From contig JAMPIV010008516.1 of the NCBI GenBank assembly GCA_024509875.1, positions 290,501 to 354,500 on the forward strand: a stretch of 64,000 nt of DNA. Reading direction: 5' to 3'. The position numbers and the translations under genes were made by a program. Below the pieces are notes generated by a model. It was not told the DNA's origin. It searched no databases and worked only from the letters and a program-made list of their open reading frames with translations. This document shows positions 39,858-50,899 of this stretch, piece by piece (position 1 is the first letter of the stretch; each line of letters starts with the position of its first letter). Origin of the DNA: Oreohelix idahoensis (taxonomy: Eukaryota > Mollusca > Gastropoda > Stylommatophora > Oreohelicidae).

Positions 39858-40078
39858 TGTTGATAGCATTACAAGGCAGTGCTTGTTCTGGAACCCCCAG
39901 GGCAAGAGAGGCAGCGGTAGACCAAGAAGCACATGGAGAAGAGAGCTGGAAACAGAGGTGAAAATGATGAGGAGAACGTGGAAAGAACTTGAGATGATGG
40001 AACGTGACAGGAGGACTTGGCATGTGTTTGTTGAAGGCCTATGCTCCTTTGGGAGTGGAGGGTTATGATGATGATACT
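39858..40078 (+). pseudogene. LINE-C 3' end, C-terminal ORF and (ATG)n tail
   Basis: Codes FWNPQGKRGSGRPRSTWRRE, LETEVKMMRRTWKELEMM, RRTWHVFVEGLCSFG and a stop at ~40066, then ATGATGATGATAC. This is the classic RTE-like LINE C-terminus (consensus WNPQGKRKRGRP..TWRR). Clear homologues at 43168-43385, 16586-16700, 22830-23010 and 44876-45135. Confidence 0.85.
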
Positions 40079-40107
40079 GTATAACGTTAATTATATAGAC
40101 TATAAAG

Positions 40108-40300
40108 TCATCAACTTACGACGTACGTGACTTACGACCACTCGTCCTTACGACGGTCATCCCAGACGTATTCTACACTCATGTTTCATTACTTATTTAA
40201 CTACAGGACTGTGTAGTACAGTAATTTTATGTTATAATTTGTACACTGTATTACTTCACTATAAACAAAGAGTAAAATCTGTTTAAATATATAGCAAAAC
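40108..40300 (+). repeat. dispersed repeat R4 (TTACGAC repeat), copy 1
   Basis: CAACTTACGACGTACGTGAC, TTACGACCACTCGTCCTTAC, GACGGTCATCCCAGA, TTTGTACACTGTATTACTTC. It recurs at 46883-47430. The TTACGAC blocks recall terminal repeats of Tigger-like DNA transposons, but no matching end was found. In this copy the position of the SINE-3 insertion of copy 2 is empty. Confidence 0.65.
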
Positions 40301-40416
40301 AGATATTACTTGTGATTCATATAGTGATTTCCGACCTACAACCACTTCTATTTTTGTTTAGCGCTGTTTATGTTAGCGCTCGAATTTTCAAGAATGAATT
40401 AAACGTGCTAAACGAA

Positions 40417-40578
<162 letters not shown>

Positions 40579-40599
40579 AGAGATCGCTGTTTATATAAA

Positions 40600-42080
40600 G
40601 CCGAAAACAGCGACCAAGATTTCAAAAAGAAGGTAAAACCATTATTTATTTATTTTTTTTTTTTTTTCAATTCTACAGAACCACAAATGCTAGTGCGCAT
40701 GAAGTGTTCTGATGCAGTCTTCCTGCATAATGGAAAAGGGGTAGCCAACGGCAGTTGAAGTAACATGCTGATGAGATGCGGGCAAAGGGATACTGACGTA
40801 TGTCATTTTACGTCGTGGGTGGTGGATTCTGTTACAATGCATTTACCGTTCTATTGTATATAATGGATGTATAGTGGGATTCCCTCATTACGACCGCTGA
40901 TTAGCGTAATTTCGTGTTACGTTCCGAGTCCCTTAGAGCTATATAGTCTCTAACGACCGCAGGCTCGCATATCACCAATAATTTGAAGTTTTCTTATACC
41001 AGCAATGCGATTTGTCTGTACAGCGTACGAAATTAATAACGAGCTGTGCAACCATCTGTTGTTAAAAAAAAAAAAAACAGAAAGCGATTTGAATCTTTCA
41101 CTAATACCATCAGGGTTACGTAAGCGATCGATATTTATTGATCTGTTAATAAATAAGAATATATATTCTGAAATATTGATTTTTGCTCTTTGAAACACCC
41201 AATGCTTAAGATATAGATAACATACTGATCAGGTGCATATAAAGGCAATAAAGGGGAACCCGTCTATATTTGATTTTTATACCTCAAAGAATAATGCACA
41301 AACCCCTTTAAACTTCAGACCCGGGAGATAGCAAGGTAATTTATTTTAGTGTGAATAGAAGATCTTCAGTGCGTATTATGTGATCCTGGTATAATATTGT
41401 GCTTATTACGAGAGATAGTATCAGCACATAGGGTATACCAGTGTGTAAGTTACTTAGCGGACACGTGTTGTTTTTGTGTTAACTAGGGCACACCTGTGAA
41501 GGAAAAAAAAATTTTGTTAAGTAATGGAAAAAAAATGAGGAACATTACAGTACGACAATGTTAAAAGGTCAGGTGACCAAAAATAGTGGATGTTTTACTT
41601 AAAATTTACTAGAACAAAGGGCAATGATACGGCTTGTGTTGCGACTACAACATTTTTGTATGGGACAAACGTGCGAAAACATCAGAGAAAATCGAATGAG
41701 AACTGTGCGAAAACATCAGAGAAAATCGAGTGAGACCTGGTATAAAATGCAATAACATTTAAATTAAGAAAAAGATTAGCACACTGATCGTTGAAGGAAA
41801 GATTTGGCTTTACCAGAATTGACAACAGTTAGCTTCTCTAAGCAATTCGAAGTACCAGAATATTATTGTTACTGTTGTTCGGAATCGACATCACCATATT
41901 CCCGGCATAGCGATAGTTGTTCGCTTGTCCTCAGTGAATGGCGAATGGTATCGCATGCTGATTGTTCCTAAACCGCGCTTTTTGTATACACTCATCATCC
42001 ATTTGTTTCATTATTTATTCAGATTCATTTATTACCATTACCCAATTTTATTTATTTCTGGAATCACATTGCAGCTTAAC
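40600..42080. other. no recognisable gene
   Basis: AT-rich; A/T runs at ~40650-40670 and 41065-41078. A 34-bp tandem duplication (GTGCGAAAACATCAGAGAAA, ATCGA(A/G)TGAGA) lies at 41669-41738. Frames up to 82 codons are not recognised. Confidence 0.5.
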
Positions 42081-42082
42081 TA

Positions 42083-42212
42083 GAGCTGCTGAGCTTCTCG
42101 CTCATTTGTAGCCAATACCAAGTTGAATACTCCTTGGTATTATCTACACTGGAGATCTAGTGCTTTTCATGTGGCTTTTCTGCCATTCCGAAACGTGTCG
42201 AGTTGAAGTCAT
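42083..42212. repeat. dispersed repeat R3, copy 2
   Basis: Same block order and orientation as 12966-13090: GCTGCTGAGCTTCTCGCTCA, GCCAATACCAAGTTGAA, CTTGGTATTATCTACACTGG, AGATCTAGTGC, CTTTTCTGCCATTCCGAAAC, GAGTTGAAGTCAT. Confidence 0.65.
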
Positions 42213-42722
42213 TAGCCCCAGTTTCCCTGGAATCACATTACAAGAGTTACTACCGAGATCATCGTTACCAATGTGTATCCTTTATTAATATTATTATTAA
42301 TGTATTTAAACTGGTTCTCGCGTTAATGGCAATACTGTCTTCGTGCGTTTGCTCCTAAAGAAGACCGTGTGGTCGAAAGGTAGGCCGTTTCTTTGTCCTG
42401 GTCCCTGTAAGATTTTCACTACTATTCTAAGTCACATTCACATTACCGAAGAAAACAAAGGACAATTTCGCCCAAAAGTGTGAACATTTCTTGCTCACTG
42501 TGCCAGGCATTGAACTTACTTAAAAGTTCAGACCTAGGTGCAAGTCACATGATCCATATGTATAAATAAGCAATGTGAACAAGTTGTTAGCAAACATTTA
42601 TAACATTATATAACCTGTCATTCCTGCTGCCGACTTGTTTCTCTCTTTCTCTCGCCACTTCATACTTCTTCCTCCCACGCATTCTTTCGCTTCTTATACT
42701 GGCAACACTATATGTAGGCCTA

Positions 42723-43094
42723 CAGGGTGTCCATAAAAGATTGTACCCTTTTCAAAAAATTTATTCTCGGCCCCATGACAAAAGTAAGATAATCTCTGCA
42801 AGTTTTTAAGCATACCCTACAAAAACTCAAAAAAGTGCGCATGCGCGCACCGGGTATTTCAAGTGAAACTTTCGCAGTAGAGTTGCAACCGGTAATTTTT
42901 ACATGTCTCTCAACACACTGGTCAAGTAGGTGAAAAAAAAAAAGAAATAGGTACATTCTTTTTTAGTCTTTGTAAGGTATGCTTAAAAACTTGCAGAGAT
43001 TATCTTACTTTTGTGATAGAAAGCATCCTCGTACCACATCATGAGGCCGAGAATAAATTTTTTGAAAAGGGTACAATCTGTTACGGACACCCTG
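42723..43094. mobile_element. mariner-type MITE with long inverted repeats
   Basis: TA on both sides. Ends are CAGGGTGTCCATAAAAGATT and the complement of CAGGGTGTCCGTAACAGATT. The inverted arms extend ~95 bp (TGTACCCTTTTCAAAAAATT, AGTAAGATAATCTCTGCAAG, TTTTTAAGCATACC); the right arm has an extra ~25 bp. The loop holds the palindrome GTGCGCATGCGCGCAC. No coding capacity. CAGGGTGTCC ends are common in mariner-type elements. Confidence 0.88.
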
Positions 43095-43167
43095 TATATT
43101 CCCGTCAGAGCGGTTAGGGTGATTGCTTCTCGGGGCGTTGGAGATGGATAGGAAACATAATAAGGAA

Positions 43168-43385
43168 ACCTGTAGATAGCATTACCAGGCAATGCTTGTT
43201 CTGGAATGTCCAGAGAGGTAGAAGAAGACCTAAGAACACATGGAGAACAGAATTAAAGACAGACACGAAGAGAATGATGAAGATATGGAAAGACCTACCG
43301 CTGATGGCGAGGTACAGGAAGACCTGGCACAAAAATTGTTGAAGGCCTATGCTCCTTGGGGAGCTGAAAAATGATTATAACGATA
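43168..43385 (+). pseudogene. LINE-C 3' end
   Basis: TAGCATTACCAGGCAATGCT, TGTTCTGGAATGTCCAGAGA, ACACATGGAGAACAGAATTA, GGAAGACCTGGCACAAA and GTTGAAGGCCTATGCTCCTT align with 39858-40078. The reading frame is broken but the same C-terminal segment is coded. Confidence 0.8.
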
Positions 43386-43452
43386 TTACGTCTAACAAAA
43401 TATAATAATATCATTTTAATCGGTTGTACAGCAGCCATGTTATATGTATGTG

Positions 43453-43560
43453 CAGTGCCGGATTAAGGCCAACTGATACCCTAAGCACAGCCCAACAATG
43501 GTGCCCCCCCCCCCCCTTTCCAGTGCTTAATTGACGAGACATTAAGTCTCCGTAAGTGCT
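43453..43560. mobile_element. hAT-type terminal sequence with poly(C)
   Basis: CAGTGCCGGATTAAGGCCAA, CTGATACCCTAAGCACAGCC, then a C run (43505-43518). CAGTGCCGGATTAAGG is a frequent hAT end. GGTGCCCTAGGCAC at ~43791 may belong to the same element. The other end was not found. Confidence 0.5.
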
Positions 43561-43757
43561 GATGGTGAAATAAGAGATTGAAAATTCAGTTTTCTTCCAG
43601 GCCAGACCGCATAACTATATTAAATGAATAGTTTTTTTAAAATGTTATTTAACACTCAATAGCAGTTAGCAATACTAGGGAAACACGGCCAATAAAGACA
43701 ATTACAAAAAAATTACATGTGTGGCAGTGAAAGATTTGAGAGTTACGGGCATAATAG

Positions 43758-43991
43758 CTAGAGGAAAAACTGTGTGGTACCCCCTTCCCTTGGTGCCCTA
43801 GGCACATGCTTATTTTGTTTAATGGCCTTGTGTATACGAATAACATTTCTTTTAATCACACAAGCAAATGACTCACCGTACTGTGTGGCAAATTCCTGTT
43901 TATTTAATCCACGTATGCTTTCGTCGAAACTAGAATCTAATCCATGATGTGGATCTGTAAGTGAATTATCCACATCTGAGCTTTCATCCAT
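43758..43991 (-). pseudogene. possible hAT-associated coding remnant
   Basis: A 77-codon minus-strand frame, MDESSDVDNSLTDPHHGLDS followed by LNKQEFATQYGESFACVIKR. It lies within the region bounded by the hAT-type end at 43453. I do not recognise a domain and rate it only as possible coding. Confidence 0.25.
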
Positions 43992-44875
43992 AATCCAATT
44001 TCATTAAACCTGTGAGGAATGCAGAATATCATTACTGTAATCGTGCATCTTGAGTCAATTTAAATAAATCCTTCTTAACTGAACACTATTCATAATTCGA
44101 ATGATCTGCAACGAAATGTTTTTAAGTTTCTTTTGTATAACTCAAGATAAATCCATTCGCACGGCACGCGCCCAAGCTCAGTCTGAACCACACTTTTTTC
44201 AACGGACGAAGTTAGCGAGATACCAAAATCTACATTCAGGAAGTGACATGACCTATAACCTCAACACACATGCGCAGTAAGAGCGAGCGAGCGACTTGGC
44301 TGCGATTCATATACAGTACACGGGGTCCCCACAAAGGCACCCCAGTACAGGTATATTTATTTACCTTTAAACTGACGAGTTTGGCGTTCTCGAGGTGTGA
44401 AAAGAGGAGTTTCGAACTGTTATTAGGCAATAAAATATTCTGTATGCAATCTTTCAGTTATCATTTACAAAGGTTAAAAGTTCAATACTACTAGCAGTCA
44501 GTCAATCTTCTCACAGTTTGGAGAGATCTCCACATAGCTATAGGCTACAGTACTTTACTGGACGGACACGCAGGACCTCCGAGAACTCAGAAAAAGTCTG
44601 GGCCATTTCACATTGTGATGTCCCTTTTTTTTTTTTGGAAGAGAGGGTAAACAGTGGAAGATCATGAATCTTTGGCTGAGGTGAGGTCTCCCCCCCCCCC
44701 CCCCACACTTGAACAATACGGCTTTGCTTCTCTCCCCCCCCCCTTCCCCATCCTCGAAGGGCCTAAGGCCACGGACACAGACGGACTCACACACACAAGT
44801 TCTATAGCATAAGAAACATCTCTCTTTATTCATCGCTTTTCAGATTCATGAATATTTCAGGCCTATAACAAACTC
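43992..44875. other. no recognisable gene; poly(C) runs
   Basis: Poly(C) at ~44691-44704 and ~44736-44745. Short open frames at 44236-44494 on both strands share no known motif. Confidence 0.45.
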
Positions 44876-45135
44876 ACGAGAAGCCCTCATGTGTGCCATC
44901 CGTCTCAAGGCCCTTCCATGTTTTCTCAATCTCGTTCATGTCTGACTTCAAGGAGCACATGACTTCAAGGAGCACATGACTTCAAGGAGCACATGACTTC
45001 AACAAACATTAGGCCAAGCCCTCTTGTCCCGTGCCATCCAGTTGCAGGTCTTTCCGTGTCTTCCTCATCCTTTTCATTTCTGTCCCCAACTCTCTTTTCC
45101 ACATGTTTCAAGATCTGCCTCCAGTGGCGGCGTCA
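44876..45135 (-). pseudogene. LINE-C 3' end with 17-bp tandem expansion
   Basis: On the minus strand GATCTTGAAACATGTGGAAA, AGAGAGTTGGGGACAGAAAT, AGACACGGAAAGACCTGCAA and GTTTGTTGAAGTCATGTGCT follow the LINE-C C-terminal order. The stretch that in other copies reads GTTGAAGGCCTATGCTCCTT is repeated three times as a 17-bp unit (44944-45001). Confidence 0.75.
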
Positions 45136-45178
45136 TTACAGAGTAAAGATTTCCTTTCGGCGTTTTCTCTTCTGGTTG

Positions 45179-45690
45179 TTAGAGCATCTTTTCGCCCAAT
45201 TTGAGGTGGTGCCTTAGGAAGCATCGAGACTTGGTGCGATCGGCAGCTTTATCCCCCCTGGTTGCTGGATTTATATCCAATGCCTTCGTGTCTCTCTTGC
45301 ACGCATTTCTGAACCTCAGCTGCGGTCGCCCAACTGTTATTTTGCCATCCGCCAGTAGTACGTAGAAGATATTTTTAGGGATGCGACCATCTTCCATGCG
45401 GCGGACATGGCCAAGCCAGTGTAGTCTGCTCTGTATAAACAGTGCATACATGCTTTGAAGGCCAGCACGTGACAGCACTTAATCATTTTGTCCTTCCACG
45501 AAATACCAAGGATGTGGCGTAGACAACGTTCATGGAAGGCACTGAGCCTTCTTTCTTGCTTAGCATTTGTTGTCCATGTCTCGCTGCCATATAGAAGTGT
45601 AAATGATAATATTATAAAACCTGAACTCCACACAATGCATACATACGGCAAGACTGAAAACAGCGAAAGTGCTGTCATGTACTTGAATAA
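45179..45690 (-). pseudogene. LINE-E C-terminal fragment
   Basis: On the minus strand LLYGSETWTTNAKQERRLSA, FHERCLRHILGISWKDK, then VLSRAGLQSMYALFIQSRLH, WLGHVRRMEDGRIPK and GRPQLRFRNACKRD. This is a third LINE C-terminal type (consensus Y-G-S-E-x-W-T and R-x-R-W-x-G-H-V-x-R-M). One frameshift near 45480. Truncated upstream of ~45600, where the match to LINE protein ends. Confidence 0.87.
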
Positions 45691-45949
45691 GTAATCTCTA
45701 CATAGCTACAAAAGACTCTGTATAACAAGTAATATCTAACCGAACATTTTGTCATTAGTGAAAGATTTCCCTAGTACAATATGCAACGTCTCTACAATAT
45801 GCAATGTCTTTTTTGAAACTGCTGAAAGTGGAAGACGTAGAAAGAAAATTATTTACTCAAAGAATGATGGAAGTGAGATATAAATAATAGAAAATGGTAT
45901 ATTGGGTATTACTAAAATAATAAAATAAAGAATATTAGCACGAAATAGT

Positions 45950-46380
45950 CTAACTGATGGATGCGGGTCATGGGCAATGACTACAAACCCACAAAAGCCA
46001 GATCCAAACCTCAGAAATGAGGTATCTGAGGAAGGTGGTTGAAGTAACAAGAAGAGACATGGTCCGCAACCAGACGATACGTCATGGCCTCAAAACCTAG
46101 CCCCTGCAGACGTGAAAACAGTCCCAATTACAATGGTTTGCCCATGTCTGCAGAAATGGGAGAAGATTGGCTACTACAACAAATATTTGAAACCAAGAGC
46201 CAGGGATCCACACCTCCAGGACGACCCAAAGTTCGCTGGCAGGACATTAGACAATCTCTGAAGGACCGAGAACTATATTAGAACCATGCCAGGAGGAAAA
46301 CAGCCGATAGGACAGTTTGGCTCTCACTCTGGCAAATGTCTACACCCCAGGGTAGAAGAGGGACGATTAAGTAAGTAAAT
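45950..46380 (+). pseudogene. LINE-A copy, C-terminal part and 3' end
   Basis: GGATGCGGGTCATGGGCAAT, GACTACAAACCCACAAAAGC, AAGAAGAGACATGGTCCGCA, CATGTCTGCAGAAATGGGAG and the tail GACGATTAAGTAAGTAAATA match copies 2 and 3. Small deletions and frame breaks occur throughout; 5' truncated at the YGCESWAM motif. Confidence 0.85.
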
Positions 46381-46589
46381 AAATAAGAAAAAATGTAAGA
46401 AATTAAACATACAAAAATAAATAAATACAGACTACATGGACCGAAAGAACAAAGTGAAAGATTACATTAATAATTTACGACATTGGAATTGTCAAACAAT
46501 GCACAAGATATTAAGGAATGAAAGGTGAAAGGGGTTAAGTTGATGAAAAGACAGCGACAGAAGGAAAAATGACCGCATTAAAATCAACG

Positions 46590-46870
46590 AAAGACAATCT
46601 TTCCTGTTGTCATACGTTCTAATATTTCTCTTCTCAGAACATGTACTAAAAATTGTGATTGCCTTTTAATAATCTTTGCAATTATTATGTCTCTTTCTCA
46701 TGACCTCCCGCAAGACCCCGTCTTACATGTCTAAACTGTCCATGATATTCTCATCATCTAGGAAACCACATCTTGGTGGAAGCTCTGCATTTGTGTATTC
46801 AATGTACATGCTTCACTTCTATAAATGAGTACTGGTTGAATGAATATTGGAGATCCCTTTTTCTTACTTT
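46590..46870 (-). pseudogene. LINE C-terminal fragment, unassigned family
   Basis: The minus strand codes IYRSEACTLNTQMQSFHQD (consensus YGSETWTLN......F....LR), then in other frames ISWTV and a VHVLRREILE-like segment. Very degraded. Confidence 0.5.
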
Positions 46871-46882
46871 CATTGATACAGA

Positions 46883-47430
46883 TTGTCCTCGACTTACGAC
46901 AACTCGTGCTTACGACGGTCATTCCAGAAGAACTGTACACATTTGTTTCATTACTTATTACAGTGCAGGACTGCCCATTACAGTAATTTAATGTTATTAT
47001 TTTTTTTTTCCGCACGCCCGCTAACACTCGAGGCGAAATCTCAGGTTATTTTTAATGTTATAGTTTGTACATTGTATCTTCTTCTTCTTCTTCGTTCGCC
47101 CTGAAAAGGACGGTGGTTGCGTTGTGTCTGTTTACAACGTAGCTGTGATATCTGCACCTTTCGGTCGACACATCCGACTTCTGCACGGCATTTTTTAGGA
47201 CCGGGTTTGCCTTCCCATTTCGATCCACACTCGCTCAGCCAGCCTGCACAGCTGCAGACTGTTTCCAGGACCACCACGTGGAGGTGGAATGCAGTCTTGA
47301 CCAGCTCTGGTTCGCTGGTCCTGACGCAGGCAGTCAAGCTATGAGTCGCTGACTGCGGTCTCTATTGCTGCGTCTTGAGGTCCCGTACATTGTATTACTT
47401 CACTGTAATTAAAGCGGTTTTAAAAACAAA
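46883..47430 (+). repeat. dispersed repeat R4, copy 2 (split by SINE-3)
   Basis: CTCGACTTACGACAACTCGT, GCTTACGACGGTCATTCCAG, CAGTGCAGGACTG, then TTTGTACATTGTAT, the SINE-3 insertion, and TACTTCACTGTAATTAAA. Parallel to 40108-40300. Confidence 0.7.
47078..47384 (-). mobile_element. SINE-3 with GAA tail and TSD
   Basis: A 307-bp insert flanked by perfect 11-bp repeats GTACATTGTAT (47067-47077 and 47385-47395). The tail, (GAA)n on the minus strand, lies at the left side as TCTTCTTCTTC. The body includes AAGTCGGATGTGTCGACCGA and GGTGCAGATATCACAG (minus strand), as in 11765-11965. The uninterrupted site exists at ~40240-40265 in repeat R4 copy 1. Confidence 0.93.
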
Positions 47431-47480
47431 ATTTTGCCTCGTTCAACATAGACACAGGGTCTGTCGGTTATATTAGGGCC
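47430..47480. repeat. inverted-repeat arm, left
   Basis: TTTTGCCTCGTTCAAC and GTCGGTTATATTAGGGC recur inverted at 49665-49720. Possible ends of one element of ~2.3 kb or two copies of a short repeat. Confidence 0.5.
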
Positions 47481-48478
47481 GAAAGGCCGAGGGGAAGGAC
47501 GGTGAACTGGACGCTACCATATTGTGACTGTGTGGTGTGTTTTCATGTAGTGCGGTGTGTTTGCGCGTAACATAAATTTCGTGAGCATGATTTATTATGG
47601 AATTAGAAATTTGAGGCATTATATCATAATTGTAACTTACAATATGTTGAAATGGATATTATTTTCGTTCATTTAAATGGATTTTGTTTAGTTTAATAGT
47701 TGGTGTTTTTCAATGTGTCGAAGTAATACGGTTACTTATCCGTATAGATAACGTTCGGGCAAAATGGCAGACCTTGTTCTATTTTACCTATAAAAATAGA
47801 CATATATATTTTAGCATTAAGACATGTTAACATATCCGTATTTTAAATATGAGCATAGAACCTTTCTACGTACTATCCACACACGGCTGAAAATAGAAAT
47901 AATTCACCGTATCGTTCCAAATACAAACAGGAATAACACATTGTTTGCAACAAATTCTACACAATGTACATCTGACTGCCGCTGGTATTAACTCCAAAGT
48001 CACTACTAATCACACGCTCTCGCTGACATAGACAACATGAACTACCGCACACAAAATTCGAGCTATTACCCCCAAAAACGTGGATCACCACACCAAAAAA
48101 CACGAGCTCTGGCGTGGCCAATAACACTGTTCAACAGTTCAAATAGGTAAGGAATGTATTGTGTCCGACTCACAGTTACAGTAACGAACGAACTTCTTCT
48201 CCTAGAAGCGACGCTGCAGACATGAAGGTTAAAAAGGTTACAGGAGTCTCTCAGCAATAAATGGTGTGTACAGAGTTAAGGAAAATATCAGCGGGCCAAC
48301 TGTGATCATCGCTTACAATCACATGAATAGAGAAACGCTAATATACTTTGAACTCCGTGACAGAAACAACTGCCATTTGCTTATACGAAGAAATAAATGT
48401 CATTCTTGTATAGGAATACTAGCTGTCATAGGCAAAGCAAAAACAAAAACAAAACAAAACACACAACAACAAAAAAAA
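47481..48478. other. no recognisable gene
   Basis: AT-rich sequence without a recognised element. The 114-codon frame at 48266-48610 runs into the CA repeat and has no known motif. Confidence 0.5.
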
Positions 48479-48580
48479 ACACACACACACATATACTTAC
48501 ATACACACATACATTCATACACAAACACATACAAACATACACACACACAGACAGACAGACATACACACACACATACGTAC
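48479..48580. repeat. (CA)n/(CATA)n compound microsatellite
   Basis: ACACACACAT, ACATACACAC, ACAGACAGACAG and related units. A second (ACAT)n patch lies at 48707-48735 and a third at 49167-49240. Confidence 0.95.
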
Positions 48581-48735
48581 ATAATCTTTATTCTCCAGAA
48601 AATACATTGATATGTACTGACATGATATAATAAAATACAACATTTACAGAAATTCATACAGCGTTAATGAGGGCTGTTACCACACATATTGTTTAGGCAC
48701 TTTAATACATACATACATACACACAAACATACATA

Positions 48736-48810
48736 CAGAAGCGGCCTTAGGGATTTTTCAAGGCGGTGCGAACTCTCGTTTTAGCGTCCCCGCCCACACC
48801 CCCCCCCCCG

Positions 48811-48853
<43 letters not shown>

Positions 48854-49166
48854 ATCTACCACTTCCCTCCCATGCCATACTGTCTTTTTCTCTTATGAGG
48901 GTCATACACTATTGTGTTCGAGCACACTATAATTCCCATCTCATCTCATAATCGGAACCTCTTCTACCCCGTGAAACGAGGTGTAGAGGGGACCCAAGTG
49001 CACAAGGCCCATGGGCAGGACATGTAATCGAAGTGACTTGGCAAACAGGTGATTAGCCCATTGTGCCACTATAATTCCCGCGCCTTTTTATTTTAATTTT
49101 GGCGCCACCTAGAAGACGGCGCCCGGGTCAGCCGTACCGCTCGCACCCGTCAAAGCGTCGGCTCTG
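48736..49166. mobile_element. hAT-type MITE carrying poly(C) and repeat R2
   Basis: Starts CAGAAGCGGCCTTAGGG with GGCGGTGCGAAC; ends GTACCGCTCGCACCCGTC, AAAGCGTCGGCTCTG (inverted, imperfect). The flanks CATACATA (48728-48735 and 49167-49174) match at 8 bp, though they are part of an ACAT microsatellite. Inside are a 55-nt poly(C) with one G (48799-48853), repeat R2 copy 2 (48940-49070) and GGCGCCACCTAGAAGACGGC. Confidence 0.7.
48940..49070. repeat. dispersed repeat R2, copy 2
   Basis: CATCTCATCTCATAATCGGA, ACCTCTTCTACCCCGTGAAA, GGTGATTAGCCCATTGTGCC match 1401-1535. Nested in the hAT-type MITE. Confidence 0.65.
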
Positions 49167-49240
49167 CATACATATACACACACCCGCGCACAGACACATA
49201 GACAGACAGACAGACATGCATACAGAAATCGTCATCTTTC

Positions 49241-50055
49241 ACACACACATACAAAATAGATAAATAAATTAGTGAACACTGTGGTGAATTAGTGATTAAT
49301 TATTACTGACCATCCACTTTATTCTATGCAATAGAATGTCTGGAACATTTATTATTTTTTTTTTTAAGTACATTTGTAACAATTGTGATATTGGATCCCT
49401 ATCACTTGTTTCTCCCCCACCCCTTCCGCCTCTTTACTTGTTTTTCTCCTCTAATTTTATGTTGCAACTGAATATAATTTTTCCGGAACCGTTGGACGGA
49501 AGGTCCAATGAAATTCATCTTTGAATAAAACAAACATTGGTAAGTTTAAACACCTGACAAGAAAGTTACGCAGCCTGGGCCCCTTGTAGGGCAAACCTGC
49601 ACCAAAAACATTCATGTGCTTTTGCAAGTTTCAAAACCTGAAGATCTTTTATATTTGGACATGCGCCCTAATATAACCGACTAGGTTGAACGGGACGATC
49701 CTCGCCAAAACGAGGCAAATTTTTTTTTTTTTAATGTGCTTTTGCAGCAGTGGCTCCTGTAGTAATTTATTTTACATGACGGGATTGCCACCCCCACGAA
49801 CCTCCTCATGTTAGTCGACTTTTACGACATGCCTGAAGTAGTAGTCCTATTCTTTGTCCCCTCAGAGACCCCCCCCCCCCCCTCTTCCTTGAGCTACTTA
49901 AGACATATGAGTGCTACGAGATTACAAATTAAAAAAATGACTCAAATTAAAGTGCCTAAAGCATTCTTTAACAATATGTCACTCACAACTTCTTCTTCTT
50001 CAAGTACCATTCCACAATTTCCTTTCTCAAGTACAATTTATCAATTCTGTTGTTG
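49241..50055. other. no recognisable gene; inverted-repeat arm at 49665-49720
   Basis: CTAATATAACCGACTAGGTT, AACGAGGCAAATTTT at 49665-49720 is the inverted partner of 47430-47480. Poly(C) at ~49869-49880. No protein family recognised. Confidence 0.5.
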
Positions 50056-50059
50056 ACCT

Positions 50060-50430
50060 CCTTCCATATCATGACGCTAAACTGTCCAGTATTTGCTATC
50101 TTTGTCTTCCCCTATCTTTTTTCCCTTCAATCTTACCTGTTGTTACGACATATTCCAGCTTTCCTCTTCTCATAACATGCCCCCCAAAAAAAAGTTGATT
50201 GCTTCTTTCTAAATTGTGAAATAAGTTTCCTTTACGCACTGGACTCTTTCAGGACATCCTCATTACTCTATTTGGCTGTCCATGGACAAAGAATTGTTGC
50301 ATAAAATACTCTTAATTTTATAGAATGCTGTTTTTACCTGAGATATTATTACCTGCATTACTTCTGTCTTCTTGCTATTAAGGTTGAGGCCTTTATTTTC
50401 ACTTTCCGTCACAACATCTTCTCATTTTAA
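50060..50430 (-). pseudogene. LINE-F RT and C-terminal remnant
   Basis: The minus strand gives GLNLNSKKTEVMQ (RT segment after the catalytic motif, consensus GL.IN..KT..M) and further on GHVMRRGKLEYVVTTGKIEG, K-DRGRQR, ILDSLASW (consensus GH.MRR..LE..V..GK..G.R.RGRQR). Several frame breaks and a large deletion between the two parts. Confidence 0.72.
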
Positions 50431-50599
50431 GATAGACACAGTCACACTTAATAAATATATTTTTTTTTAAATTCAATGACTGATGTATTCTTGAATGTTT
50501 AAAATCTTGATCATCGTTTCTGACTTTTCCCTCCTGTTGCGTTGTGCGCACCCTCCCCGTTACACGGTGTATTCACTGTTTTAGGGTAAATGTTCTCTA

Positions 50600-50899
50600 T
50601 AGAACTCTGCCTAGGCCGGTCCCAAAACCCGGCTGCAAAAAAGGAGGAGGGCGGCATGTAAGGAGGCTGTAAGGATGCAGCCACTCCACCTTGCAAAGGC
50701 ACAACTGGCCAATCACCTGTTTACCTTAAAAACTGATTACAAGTAATGCAGGAGAGAAAACCGGACTGATCTTAAGGCGACGAACTGGCACAGACTACGG
50801 ACTGCGACTTGTGCATCATGGAATATTAGAATCTCTGAAGGACCGAGGACTAGATTGGAACCAGGCCAGGAGGAAGACAGCCGATAGGATAGTATGACA

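Noticed and set aside
44555..44833. Cys-rich 92-codon minus-strand frame
   Set aside because: Its Gly/Arg part is a reading of two poly(C) runs and it has no known domain.
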